Below are positions 1 to 5,917 of a DNA stretch of 8,015 bases, piece after piece (position 1 is the stretch's first letter; each line of letters begins with the position of its first letter). The stretch is from Afipia sp. (GTDB lineage: Bacteria; Pseudomonadota; Alphaproteobacteria; Rhizobiales; Xanthobacteraceae): the NCBI GenBank assembly GCA_026400415.1, contig JAPLPA010000218.1:2552-10566 (forward strand), written 5' to 3'. A program made the position numbers and the translations under genes. The notes under the pieces are model-generated. The model did no database searches. It was given only the letters and a program-made list of their open reading frames with translations, and had not been told where the DNA came from.

Positions 1-309
1 ATGCCGGCGGAAATATCGCTGCGGCATCGTCCGCAGCAATTTGGGCATATCTTCTCTGGCGATCACTATGCGGCAGGCTACTACAGCTACATGTGGTCCG
101 AGGTGATGGACGCCGACGCGTTCGGCGCATTCGAAGAAGCGCACAACATATTCGACCCTGCTGTGGCAAAGCGCCTGCACGATGACATCTATTCGTCAGG
201 CGGTTCGCGAGATCCAGAAGATGCTTATGTCGCATTCCGTGGCCGCAAGCCGGAGCCCGACGCGCTTCTGCGCCGCCGCGGCCTTCTCAACGAACCGGAA
301 GCCGCGTAA
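1..309 (+). CDS. M3 family metallopeptidase (Dcp-type peptidyl-dipeptidase), C-terminal fragment
   Basis: This is the last 102 codons of a zinc metallopeptidase that cleaves oligopeptides or dipeptides in the cytoplasm or periplasm. The gene is cut by the window edge: M3 enzymes are usually close to 680 residues, and the HExxH zinc motif would lie upstream. The ATG at position 1 is therefore probably an internal Met. The diagnostic block is FGHIFSGDHYAAGYYSYMW (residues 14-32). It holds the His and the Tyr-rich GYYSY segment that line the substrate pocket in Dcp, OpdA and thimet oligopeptidase. The tail with GGSRDPEDAYVAFRGR (residues 68-83) and the final LLRRRGLL are typical of alphaproteobacterial Dcp-like members. 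The stop lies 9 nt before hemH on the same strand, so the two genes are probably co-transcribed. The family is secure; the choice between Dcp and oligopeptidase A is not. Confidence 0.9.
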   Translation: MPAEISLRHRPQQFGHIFSGDHYAAGYYSYMWSEVMDADAFGAFEEAHNIFDPAVAKRLHDDIYSSGGSRDPEDAYVAFRGRKPEPDALLRRRGLLNEPEAA

Positions 310-318
310 GAGCACATT

Positions 319-1356
319 ATGAACGCCGTGATCCCGATCGAGAAGCATCGCCCCGTAACTCAGCCTGCGCAATCGCGCGTCGGCGTGTTGCTTGTCAATC
401 TTGGCACGCCTGACACCGCCGATGCCAAAGGCGTGCGTGTCTATCTGCGGGAGTTTCTGTCCGACCCGCGTGTGATCGAGAATAATGGATTGATCTGGCA
501 GATCATTCTCAATGGAATCGTTTTGCAAATCCGTCCGGCCAAAAAGGCCAAGGACTATTTGAAAATCTGGAACATTGAGAAAAATGAATCGCCGCTGAAA
601 ACCATTACCCGCGCGCAGGCTGAGAAACTCGCAGCATCTATCGCCGACCAGAAGCACGTCGTCGTCGATTGGGGTATGCGTTACGGCAATCCGTCGATCA
701 AGTCGCGCATCGACGCGCTGACGGCGCAAGGCTGCGACCGTATTCTCGTGGTGCCGCTTTATCCGCAATACTCGGCGTCGACATCCGCAACCGTGGTGGA
801 CAAGGTAGCGCTGGCGCTAAAAGACATGCGCGCGCAACCGACCGTGCGTTTCACGCCGCCTTATTATGACGAGCCCGGCTACATCGATGCGCTCGCGGAT
901 TCCATCGAGCAGCATCTTGCAACGCTATCGTTCAAGCCGGAAACAATTCTGGCGTCGTTTCACGGCATGCCGCAATCCTACATCGACAAGGGCGACCCGT
1001 ATCAGGCGCAGTGCATCGCAACGATTGAAGCTCTGCGGCGGCGCATGGGGCGCGATGAAAAAAGCCTGATGCTGACGTTCCAATCACGCTTCGGCTACCA
1101 GAAATGGCTTCAGCCGTACACCGACAAAACCATTGCGCAACTTGCCAAGGACGGCATGAGGAAAATGGTTGTCGTCACGCCGGGTTTTTCCGCCGATTGT
1201 CTTGAGACGCTGGAGGAGATCGCGCAGGAAAATGCCGAAATCTTCCACGAGAACGGTGGAGAGGAATTCTCTGCGGTGCCATGCCTGAACGACAGCGATG
1301 CCGGTATGGACGCGATCCGCCAACTTGTGCTGCGCGAGCTTCAGGGCTGGATTTGA
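319..1356 (+). CDS. hemH: Ferrochelatase (protoheme ferro-lyase)
   Basis: This enzyme inserts Fe2+ into protoporphyrin IX, the last step of protoheme synthesis, probably at the inner face of the cytoplasmic membrane. The 345-residue length fits bacterial HemH. Visible motifs are VGVLLVNLGTPD near the N-terminus (residues 21-32), PLYPQYSASTSAT (146-158) and the ferrochelatase signature SFHGMP (213-218) with the catalytic/metal-binding His215. Further on are FQSRFG.QKWLQP (254-266) and GFSADCLETLEEI (289-301), whose Glu296 corresponds to the conserved active-site Glu. There is no C-terminal cysteine cluster, so this is not a 2Fe-2S type. The ATG at 319 is chosen because a weak purine-rich site (taagag) overlaps the upstream stop codon 9-14 nt before it. 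It follows the M3 peptidase closely, and a 146-nt gap separates it from the slipin gene. The identification is very secure. Confidence 0.98.
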   Translation: MNAVIPIEKHRPVTQPAQSRVGVLLVNLGTPDTADAKGVRVYLREFLSDPRVIENNGLIWQIILNGIVLQIRPAKKAKDYLKIWNIEKNESPLKTITRAQAEKLAASIADQKHVVVDWGMRYGNPSIKSRIDALTAQGCDRILVVPLYPQYSASTSATVVDKVALALKDMRAQPTVRFTPPYYDEPGYIDALADSIEQHLATLSFKPETILASFHGMPQSYIDKGDPYQAQCIATIEALRRRMGRDEKSLMLTFQSRFGYQKWLQPYTDKTIAQLAKDGMRKMVVVTPGFSADCLETLEEIAQENAEIFHENGGEEFSAVPCLNDSDAGMDAIRQLVLRELQGWI

Positions 1357-1419
1357 GACAAAATTTCGTCGTCCTCTGAACCGTTTGCCCCGCCGCGCGA
1401 CAAAATCATGCTGCAAGGG

Positions 1420-1450
1420 TTGCGGCCAATGTCACGTGGCTGTGCTAAAT
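1420..1450 (+). promoter_or_regulatory. Weak candidate sigma70-type promoter for the slipin-nfeD operon
   Basis: In the 146-nt gap between hemH and the slipin gene, TTGCGG (1420-1425) is followed after about 18 nt by GCTAAAT (1444-1450). This loosely resembles -35 and -10 boxes, and it lies about 50 nt before the slipin start. It is a weak match. The main support is position: no intrinsic terminator is seen after hemH, so read-through from hemH remains possible. Confidence 0.22.
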
Positions 1451-1490
1451 AGGCGGCAGCAAGCAGTCGCTGCTCGATCATATCATCCGC

Positions 1491-1496
1491 AGGGAG
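1491..1496 (+). promoter_or_regulatory. Ribosome binding site that decides the slipin start
   Basis: AGGGAG lies 6 nt before the ATG at 1503. The in-frame TTG at 1497 abuts this Shine-Dalgarno sequence directly and could not be used with it. The site therefore supports a start at 1503 rather than at the longer open frame's TTG. Confidence 0.75.
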
Positions 1497-1502
1497 TTGT
1501 CC

Positions 1503-2486
1503 ATGTCCGGTTTCGATATTTTTACAATTGCCATCGTGTTGCTGGCGATCTTCACGATCATCGCCGGCGTCAAGACAGTATCGCAGGGTTATGACTGGAC
1601 CATTGAACGGTTCGGCAAATACACCCGCACGCTCGAGCCCGGTCTCAACATCATCATTCCGTATTTCGATCGCGTCGGCCGCAAGGTCAACATGATGGAG
1701 CAGGTGATCGACATTCCCGAGCAGGAAGTCATTACGCGTGACAACGCCACTGTCTCGGTAGACGGCGTCGCGTTCTATCAGGTGTTCGATGCCGCCAAGG
1801 CGAGTTATGAAGTTTCGAATCTGAACCAAGCCATCGTGACGCTCACAATGACGAATATCCGCTCGGTGATGGGCGCGATGGATCTCGATCAGGTGCTGTC
1901 GCATCGTGACGAAATTAATGAGCGTTTGTTGCGCGTTGTGGACGCTGCAGTCTCGCCTTGGGGACTGAAGGTCAACCGCATCGAGATCAAGGACATTGTG
2001 CCGCCCGCCGATCTTGTCGAAGCAATGGGCCGCCAGATGAAGGCTGAACGCGTCAAGCGCGCCGACATTCTGCAGGCTGAAGGTCAGCGTCAGTCAGAAA
2101 TCCTGCGCGCGGAGGGCGCGAAGCAGGGTCAAATCCTGCAAGCTGAAGGCCGCAAGGAAGCTGCGTTCCGGGATGCCGAGGCACGCGAGCGCTCGGCGGA
2201 AGCTGAAGCCAAGGCGACGCAGATGGTCAGCGAGGCTATTTCAAAAGGCGATGTCGCGGCGCTGAATTATTTTATCGCCGACAAATATATCAAGGCGTTC
2301 GGCCAGATCGCGGACTCGCCCAATCAGAAAATCATCATGCTGCCGATCGAGGCGATGAATGTTCTGGGGTCGCTTGCGGGCATTGGCGAGATCGCCAAGG
2401 CGACGTTCGGTGAGAGTGTTGCGTCTGCTGCCGCAGCAGCGCGCCGTCCTTCGACCGTGCCGAATACAACTCCGCCGAAGACCTGA
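1503..2486 (+). CDS. qmcA: SPFH/Band 7 paraslipin (QmcA-like stomatin family membrane protein)
   Basis: This is a membrane-anchored scaffold of the stomatin/prohibitin/flotillin/HflK superfamily, whose members form large ring-like oligomers in membrane microdomains. The 327-residue protein has one N-terminal hydrophobic helix (about residues 5-22). The Band 7 domain follows (about 23-180), with VSQGYDWTIERFGKYTRTLEPGL-type sequence near residues 26-48, the INxMEQV-like VNMMEQVIDIP (62-72) and VNRIEIKDIVPP (157-168). Next is a charged alanine/glutamate-rich coiled coil (about 175-245) containing four tandem 11-residue repeats (189-232). The tail is Ala/Pro/Thr-rich. It closely resembles E. coli QmcA across its length as I recall that protein, including the ARERSAEAEA.AT.MVSEAI segment. 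It lies 11 nt before nfeD, its usual partner. The family is secure; the exact cellular role is not known from sequence. Confidence 0.95.
   Translation: MSGFDIFTIAIVLLAIFTIIAGVKTVSQGYDWTIERFGKYTRTLEPGLNIIIPYFDRVGRKVNMMEQVIDIPEQEVITRDNATVSVDGVAFYQVFDAAKASYEVSNLNQAIVTLTMTNIRSVMGAMDLDQVLSHRDEINERLLRVVDAAVSPWGLKVNRIEIKDIVPPADLVEAMGRQMKAERVKRADILQAEGQRQSEILRAEGAKQGQILQAEGRKEAAFRDAEARERSAEAEAKATQMVSEAISKGDVAALNYFIADKYIKAFGQIADSPNQKIIMLPIEAMNVLGSLAGIGEIAKATFGESVASAAAAARRPSTVPNTTPPKT
2067..2198 (+). repeat. Four tandem 11-codon repeats in the slipin coiled coil
   Basis: Residues 189-232 of the slipin split into four 11-residue units: ILQAEGQRQSE, ILRAEGAKQGQ, ILQAEGRKEAA and FRDAEARERSA. The consensus is I-L-x-A-E-G-x-x-x-x-x, and the last unit is degenerate. 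At DNA level the units diverge through synonymous changes, so the repeat is old and maintained as protein rather than as a recent tandem duplication. A period of 11 residues fits a right-handed or near-straight coiled coil, as expected for the wall of SPFH cage assemblies. Confidence 0.85.
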
Positions 2487-2497
2487 GGGGCTCCGTC

Positions 2498-2941
2498 ATG
2501 GTCGAGATGCTCTCAAAACTCGGGACGTGGAATTGGTTGATCGTCGGCGTTGTGCTGATGGGAATCGAGACTTTCGCGCCCGGTGTTTTCATGCTGTGGC
2601 TTGGGATCGCAGCGCTGATTGTCGGGCTGATCTCTTTTGCAGTTGCTCTGTCATGGCAAACGCAGATTATCGCGTTTGCAATTCTGTCGATTGCAATGGT
2701 GCCGTTGTGGCGTCATTTTTCCAAACGCAATCAGAGGCCGACCGACAAACCGTTCCTGAACAAACGCGCACAGGGACTGATCGGCCGCGTCTTCACACTG
2801 GAAAAGCCGATCGTCGATGGCGTTGGAACAGTGAAGATCGACGATACGGTTTGGCGCGTTTCGGGTTCGGATGCGCCAGCGGGAAGTCGTGTTAAGATCA
2901 TCCATGCAGACGGCGCGAGTCTACAGGTTGGACCCGCGTAA
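2498..2941 (+). CDS. nfeD: NfeD family protein (short form, partner of the slipin)
   Basis: This is a small inner-membrane protein of the short NfeD class (147 residues), which lacks the N-terminal ClpP-like protease domain found in long NfeD. Three hydrophobic helices are visible at about residues 11-30, 31-50 and 54-72. The second begins in the APGVFMLWLGIAAL motif typical of the family. The C-terminal part (about 90-147) reads as an OB-fold-like beta domain, with GLIGRVFTLEKPIVDGVGTV and the VWRVSG segment. The start at 2498 has a GAGGGG sequence overlapping the slipin stop, 7 nt upstream, which argues for translational coupling. NfeD proteins are habitually encoded next to slipins (qmcA-ybbJ in E. 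coli) and are proposed to work with them in membrane quality control. The stop codon sits 2 nt from the stop of the convergent kdsD gene. Confidence 0.93.
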   Translation: MVEMLSKLGTWNWLIVGVVLMGIETFAPGVFMLWLGIAALIVGLISFAVALSWQTQIIAFAILSIAMVPLWRHFSKRNQRPTDKPFLNKRAQGLIGRVFTLEKPIVDGVGTVKIDDTVWRVSGSDAPAGSRVKIIHADGASLQVGPA

Positions 2942-2943
2942 AG

Positions 2944-3948
2944 TTACGCCACGCCCGCACGAAGGATGTCGTGCAGGTGCACGATGCCGACCGGCCTTTT
3001 GCCTTCGGTGACGATCAGCGCGGTGATCTTCGAGGAGTTGAGAATTTCCAGAGCCTCGCTCGCCAGCAGGTCGGGGCTGATAGTTTTCGGATTTTTCGTC
3101 ATGACATCGTCCACCTTTGCCGCCAACAAATCTGGCCGCATGTGACGCCGCAGATCGCCGTCTGTGACGATACCGACGATATCGCCGCGTGAATCGATAA
3201 TCCCGACGCAGCCGAATCCCTTTGATGTCATCTCAACGAGCGCGTCCGACATTTTTGTGCCGAGCGGTTTGAGCGGGACTTCATTTGGCGCATGCATCAG
3301 GTCGCGAACGAATTTTAGCATCGCGCCGAGTTTGCCGGATGGATGCAGCGTGCCAAAATCAACTGCCGTGAAACCTCGGCTCTCCAGCAGCGCAACCATC
3401 AGTGCATCGCCGAGCGCAAGCTGCATGAGCGAGGATGTCGTCGGCGCTAGATTATGCGGGCAGGCCTCGCGTGCCTTCGGCAGCGTCAACGACACATCGG
3501 CGGCAGTGCCGAGCGTCGAATCAGCCTCGGACGTAATCGCAATCAGGCCAATGCGAAAGCGGCGCGAATAGTTGATGAGGTTTTTCAATTCGGTGGTTTC
3601 GCCGGACCATGACAGCGCCATGATGACGTCGTCTGGCGTGATCATGCCCATGTCGCCGTGGCTGGCTTCCGCCGCATGCACAAAAAAGGCGGGCGTGCCG
3701 GTTGAGGCGAACGACGCCGCCATCTTTTTCCCGATGTGACCGGATTTGCCGAGGCCAGTGACAATCAGGCGTCCCTTGGCGTTGCGGATGAGGTCAACGG
3801 CGGCCGTGAAGGCACCGCCGAGATCCGATTGCAGCGCGTTTGCCAGAGCGGTGATGCCGCCGGCCTCGGCGTCGAGCGTTCGCAACGCGGATTCGATTGC
3901 GGGGGAGGTCGCGGGAGGTGTTGCTGTCCGCGGTTTTGAATTGGCCAT
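2944..3948 (-). CDS. kdsD: Arabinose-5-phosphate isomerase, KpsF/GutQ family
   Basis: This enzyme converts D-ribulose 5-phosphate to D-arabinose 5-phosphate, the first committed step towards Kdo, the inner-core sugar of lipopolysaccharide. The 334-residue protein has an N-terminal SIS domain (about 45-180) with GLGKSGHIG (65-73), SWSGETTE (113-120), EACPHNLAPT (161-170) and LHPSGKLG (201-208). Lys68, Glu120, Glu161 and His202 keep the same spacing as the four residues implicated in E. coli KdsD catalysis (Lys59, Glu111, Glu152, His193). A CBS pair follows (about 215-334), with VGIVTDGDLRRHM and a final VGIVHLHDILRAG. The start at 3948 is chosen over a frame that stays open to 4242. The family begins near here, GGAA precedes this ATG by 6 nt, and the longer frame would run into the divergent barrel gene with a sequence that shows no recognisable domain. 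Capsule-type KpsF or GutQ roles are possible, but Kdo synthesis is the default. Confidence 0.96.
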   Translation of the reverse strand: MANSKPRTATPPATSPAIESALRTLDAEAGGITALANALQSDLGGAFTAAVDLIRNAKGRLIVTGLGKSGHIGKKMAASFASTGTPAFFVHAAEASHGDMGMITPDDVIMALSWSGETTELKNLINYSRRFRIGLIAITSEADSTLGTAADVSLTLPKAREACPHNLAPTTSSLMQLALGDALMVALLESRGFTAVDFGTLHPSGKLGAMLKFVRDLMHAPNEVPLKPLGTKMSDALVEMTSKGFGCVGIIDSRGDIVGIVTDGDLRRHMRPDLLAAKVDDVMTKNPKTISPDLLASEALEILNSSKITALIVTEGKRPVGIVHLHDILRAGVA

Positions 3949-4114
3949 CGATGATTCCAGCGGCGGCGGAACAGCGCATGCGTCGCGTATTCGGCCTTCT
4001 TTATCGAGCCTGTCCCTTACCACGTCCCATCCGGCGAGGCGACGCAAGCCACGCTCGCAACGTCTCATTAACCATAATTGTTTTAACTCTGTTAACGGCG
4101 CCAGATCGCGCCGC

Positions 4115-4142
4115 GCGGCGGCATTTGCCGCTGCAAGTTTTT
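4115..4142 (+). promoter_or_regulatory. Hairpin followed by a T run in the probable leader of the barrel gene
   Basis: Bases 4115-4134 form a stem of nine pairs, one of them G-U if transcribed on the + strand. The core is GCGGCA (4118-4123) against TGCCGC (4126-4131), with only TT between the two arms. AAG and then five T (4138-4142) follow. It resembles an intrinsic terminator or attenuator, or a 5' stabilising hairpin in the leader of the outer-membrane protein mRNA. The T run is short and offset by 3 nt, so termination may be weak. Confidence 0.4.
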
Positions 4143-4187
4143 GAATTTGTTGTGTTTTCGGCGCGGCTTTCAGACGTTCTGAGGGCC

Positions 4188-4194
4188 GGGAGGT
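4188..4194 (+). promoter_or_regulatory. Ribosome binding site supporting a GTG start
   Basis: GGGAGGT lies 9 nt before the GTG at 4204. It is the best Shine-Dalgarno match in the divergent gap. It supports GTG initiation of the barrel gene, which then places a complete signal peptide at the N-terminus. Confidence 0.7.
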
Positions 4195-4203
4195 AACTGA
4201 AAA

Positions 4204-5799
4204 GTGCCCATTCGGCGGCCAGCCGTCCGGTTGCGGGGTCATCGCCCGCGCGTGCAGGAATTGCGCGCGCTTTCGGCGTGCCTACTGCTGGCTGCTTCCG
4301 GCGTGGCACCAGCGTATGCCCAGACATTGACTACCAACATGATGAGCCCGGTGCGCGATGGCTACGCGCCCGCCGATCAGTCGGCGTTGCGAAAGACATC
4401 TGACAATTCGACTTCCGAAAATACAGGCCCCGACGACAAGGCGAATGACGCCAAGGCACCGTCGCGTATCGGCAAAATTCCAACTTACGAATCACCCGCA
4501 GCATCCGGCGCGTCCGTCAGCGGATTCGATTCGCTCAATCGTACACGGAAAAAGCCGAAGCCTTTTCCGGGGACGCCCAAGCCGAAATTCGTTGGGCCAG
4601 GTAACGGCTCGCTCACTGCGCCCAGGCCGGCCAAAGTCGTCGCGCCTATCTCGGTATCGGTCGCCGGCATCGCTGCGGGTCAGCCGTCGCGGCGCGCGCT
4701 CAAACCTGACGACGATCCGTTCGGCAATGTCGGATTTCACACGGGCTCGTTTCTCACAAAAGCGGCCGTCGAAGTCTGGGGCGGTTATAATACCAATCCG
4801 GGTCGTATCGAACCGCCGCGGGGATCGTCGTTCTACACGATCTCGCCGGAGTTGCTGTCCAAGTCGGAATGGTCCCGGCATTCGCTCACAATCGATCTTC
4901 GCGGGTCGTTCACCGGCTACAACACGACGTTTCCGCCGACTGTGCTTTGCGACTGCATTCCACCTTCGATCATTCCGTCGCCGGTACCGACCAATATCGA
5001 TACGCCGAGCTTTAACGGCAAGATCGACGGGCGCATCGATGTCAGCCGTGACACCCGCATTAATTCTGAACTGCGAATGCGCATGTTCACCGACAATCCC
5101 GGATCGCCGAACATCCAGGTGGGTCTTTCGAAATATCCGCTGGCAACGACTGTCGGCACAACGCTCGGCGCCGAACACGATTTCAACCGGCTTCAGGTGT
5201 CGCGCGTGAGCTACGACCTGATGCCAGGTGTAAAACCGTTTGGAGAAATTCAAGGCGATACGCGCACGCACGATGTCAACTTCGATCGCTCCGGTTATCA
5301 ACGCGACTCGAGCGGTGGCTACGTGAAGGCCGGTACGACGTTTGAATTTTCGCGACTGCTCACGGGCGAGGCTGCGATCGGTTACTCGACGCGTGCCTAT
5401 CAGGATCCACGTCTGAATAACATGCAAGGGCTTCTCACCAGCGCATCGCTGGTCTGGACGGCGACGGGGCTGACGACGGTGCGCTTCGATGCGACGTCGT
5501 CCATCGATGAAACCACGCTGCCGGGTGTGTCGGGTACGATCTCGCGCGACTATTCGCTCCAAGTCGATCATGCATTTCGCCGCTGGCTGATCGGCACCGC
5601 CAAGTTCGGCTTCGGCACGTCGGACTATGACGGCACACGCTTCGACAAGCGCTATTTCGTCGAAGGCGATCTCGTCTACAAACTCTCGCGCACCTTCCAT
5701 ATCAAAGCGCAGGTGCGGCACGACTGGCTCGATAGCTCGATCGCGGGTGCCAATACCGACGCTACCGTGGTGATGCTGGGAATCCGCATCCAGCGCTGA
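4204..5799 (+). CDS. Outer-membrane beta-barrel protein, putative beta-barrel porin 2 (BBP2) type
   Basis: This is a secreted outer-membrane barrel of 531 residues. The N-terminus is basic and then hydrophobic (LSACLLLAASGVAPAYAQ), with likely signal peptidase I cleavage after AYA at residue 39. Residues 40-170 look unstructured and rich in Pro, Lys, Ser and Gly (for example KKPKPFPGTPKPKF, 116-129). From about 175 the sequence alternates polar and hydrophobic residues in short strands, such as AAVEVWGGYNTNPG (187-200), HSLTIDLRGSFTGYN (226-240), RINSELRMRMFTD (285-297) and FVEGDLVYKLSRTFHIKAQVRHDW (485-508). This pattern resembles the BBP2_2 family common in Bradyrhizobium relatives. A CDC pair (Cys249, Cys251) sits in a Pro-rich loop. 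The last strand ends in GIRIQR rather than the usual C-terminal Phe/Trp. The gene diverges from kdsD, so a link to LPS or envelope assembly is possible but inferred. The substrate, if any, is unknown. Confidence 0.82.
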   Translation: MPIRRPAVRLRGHRPRVQELRALSACLLLAASGVAPAYAQTLTTNMMSPVRDGYAPADQSALRKTSDNSTSENTGPDDKANDAKAPSRIGKIPTYESPAASGASVSGFDSLNRTRKKPKPFPGTPKPKFVGPGNGSLTAPRPAKVVAPISVSVAGIAAGQPSRRALKPDDDPFGNVGFHTGSFLTKAAVEVWGGYNTNPGRIEPPRGSSFYTISPELLSKSEWSRHSLTIDLRGSFTGYNTTFPPTVLCDCIPPSIIPSPVPTNIDTPSFNGKIDGRIDVSRDTRINSELRMRMFTDNPGSPNIQVGLSKYPLATTVGTTLGAEHDFNRLQVSRVSYDLMPGVKPFGEIQGDTRTHDVNFDRSGYQRDSSGGYVKAGTTFEFSRLLTGEAAIGYSTRAYQDPRLNNMQGLLTSASLVWTATGLTTVRFDATSSIDETTLPGVSGTISRDYSLQVDHAFRRWLIGTAKFGFGTSDYDGTRFDKRYFVEGDLVYKLSRTFHIKAQVRHDWLDSSIAGANTDATVVMLGIRIQR

Positions 5800-5831
5800 G
5801 TGTTCGACATTTTTTGCGAAAATCCACGCGA

Positions 5832-5847
5832 TTAACCCGATCCTAAC
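5832..5847 (+). promoter_or_regulatory. CtrA-like binding site upstream of the Omp25-like gene
   Basis: The bases read TTAA, seven bases, then CTAAC. This differs in one position from the alphaproteobacterial CtrA consensus TTAA-N7-TTAAC. It lies 70 nt before the start of the downstream outer-membrane gene, a plausible distance for a regulator overlapping a -35 region. A GANTC motif, the target of the CcrM methylase, occurs 13 nt further on (GACTC, 5860-5864). No clear -10 box can be assigned. Confidence 0.4.
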
Positions 5848-5917
5848 CACGTTTGTTCAGACTCCCCACAGCGGCTCGGACCGCCCGTGCCACGCTTATT
5901 TTTTTGTAGAGGGTTCC

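Larger units (their letters stand above)
3949..4203. promoter_or_regulatory. Divergent intergenic region between kdsD and the large barrel gene
   Basis: This 255-nt gap separates two divergently transcribed genes and should hold both promoters. Its only AT-rich stretch is 4067-4096. That stretch can be read on the + strand as TTAACC (4068-4073), 17 nt, GTTAAC (4091-4096). On the - strand it reads as TTAACA (4095-4090), 17 nt, GTTAAT (4072-4067). The minus reading matches sigma70 boxes better (5/6 at -35 and 4/6 at -10) and would give kdsD a leader of about 110 nt. TTAACCAT (4068-4075) also resembles a CtrA half-site. No coding frame with recognisable sequence is present here. Confidence 0.4.

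Noticed and set aside
1357..1370. Imperfect palindrome GACAAAATTTCGTC just after the hemH stop, considered as a terminator or operator
   Set aside because: It has a mismatch, no loop and no T run, so it is not a terminator. As an operator it lacks any supporting evidence.
1433..1438. CACGTG palindrome upstream of the slipin gene
   Set aside because: A single 6-bp palindrome is expected by chance, and no bacterial regulator can be assigned from it.
1497..1502. TTG start for the slipin, two codons upstream
   Set aside because: The Shine-Dalgarno sequence at 1491-1496 abuts the TTG directly and is correctly spaced only for the ATG at 1503.
3949..4242. N-terminal extension of the kdsD frame to an ATG at 4242 (98 more residues)
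   Set aside because: It would overlap the start of the divergent barrel gene and adds Arg/Ala-rich sequence with no recognisable domain. The ATG at 3948 has a GGAA 6 nt upstream and gives a length typical of KdsD.
4492..5850. Long antisense frame (452 codons) opposite the barrel gene
   Set aside because: It is Arg-rich with no motif, has no ribosome site, and mirrors a real + strand gene with a signal peptide and barrel pattern. Long antisense frames are common in GC-rich genomes.
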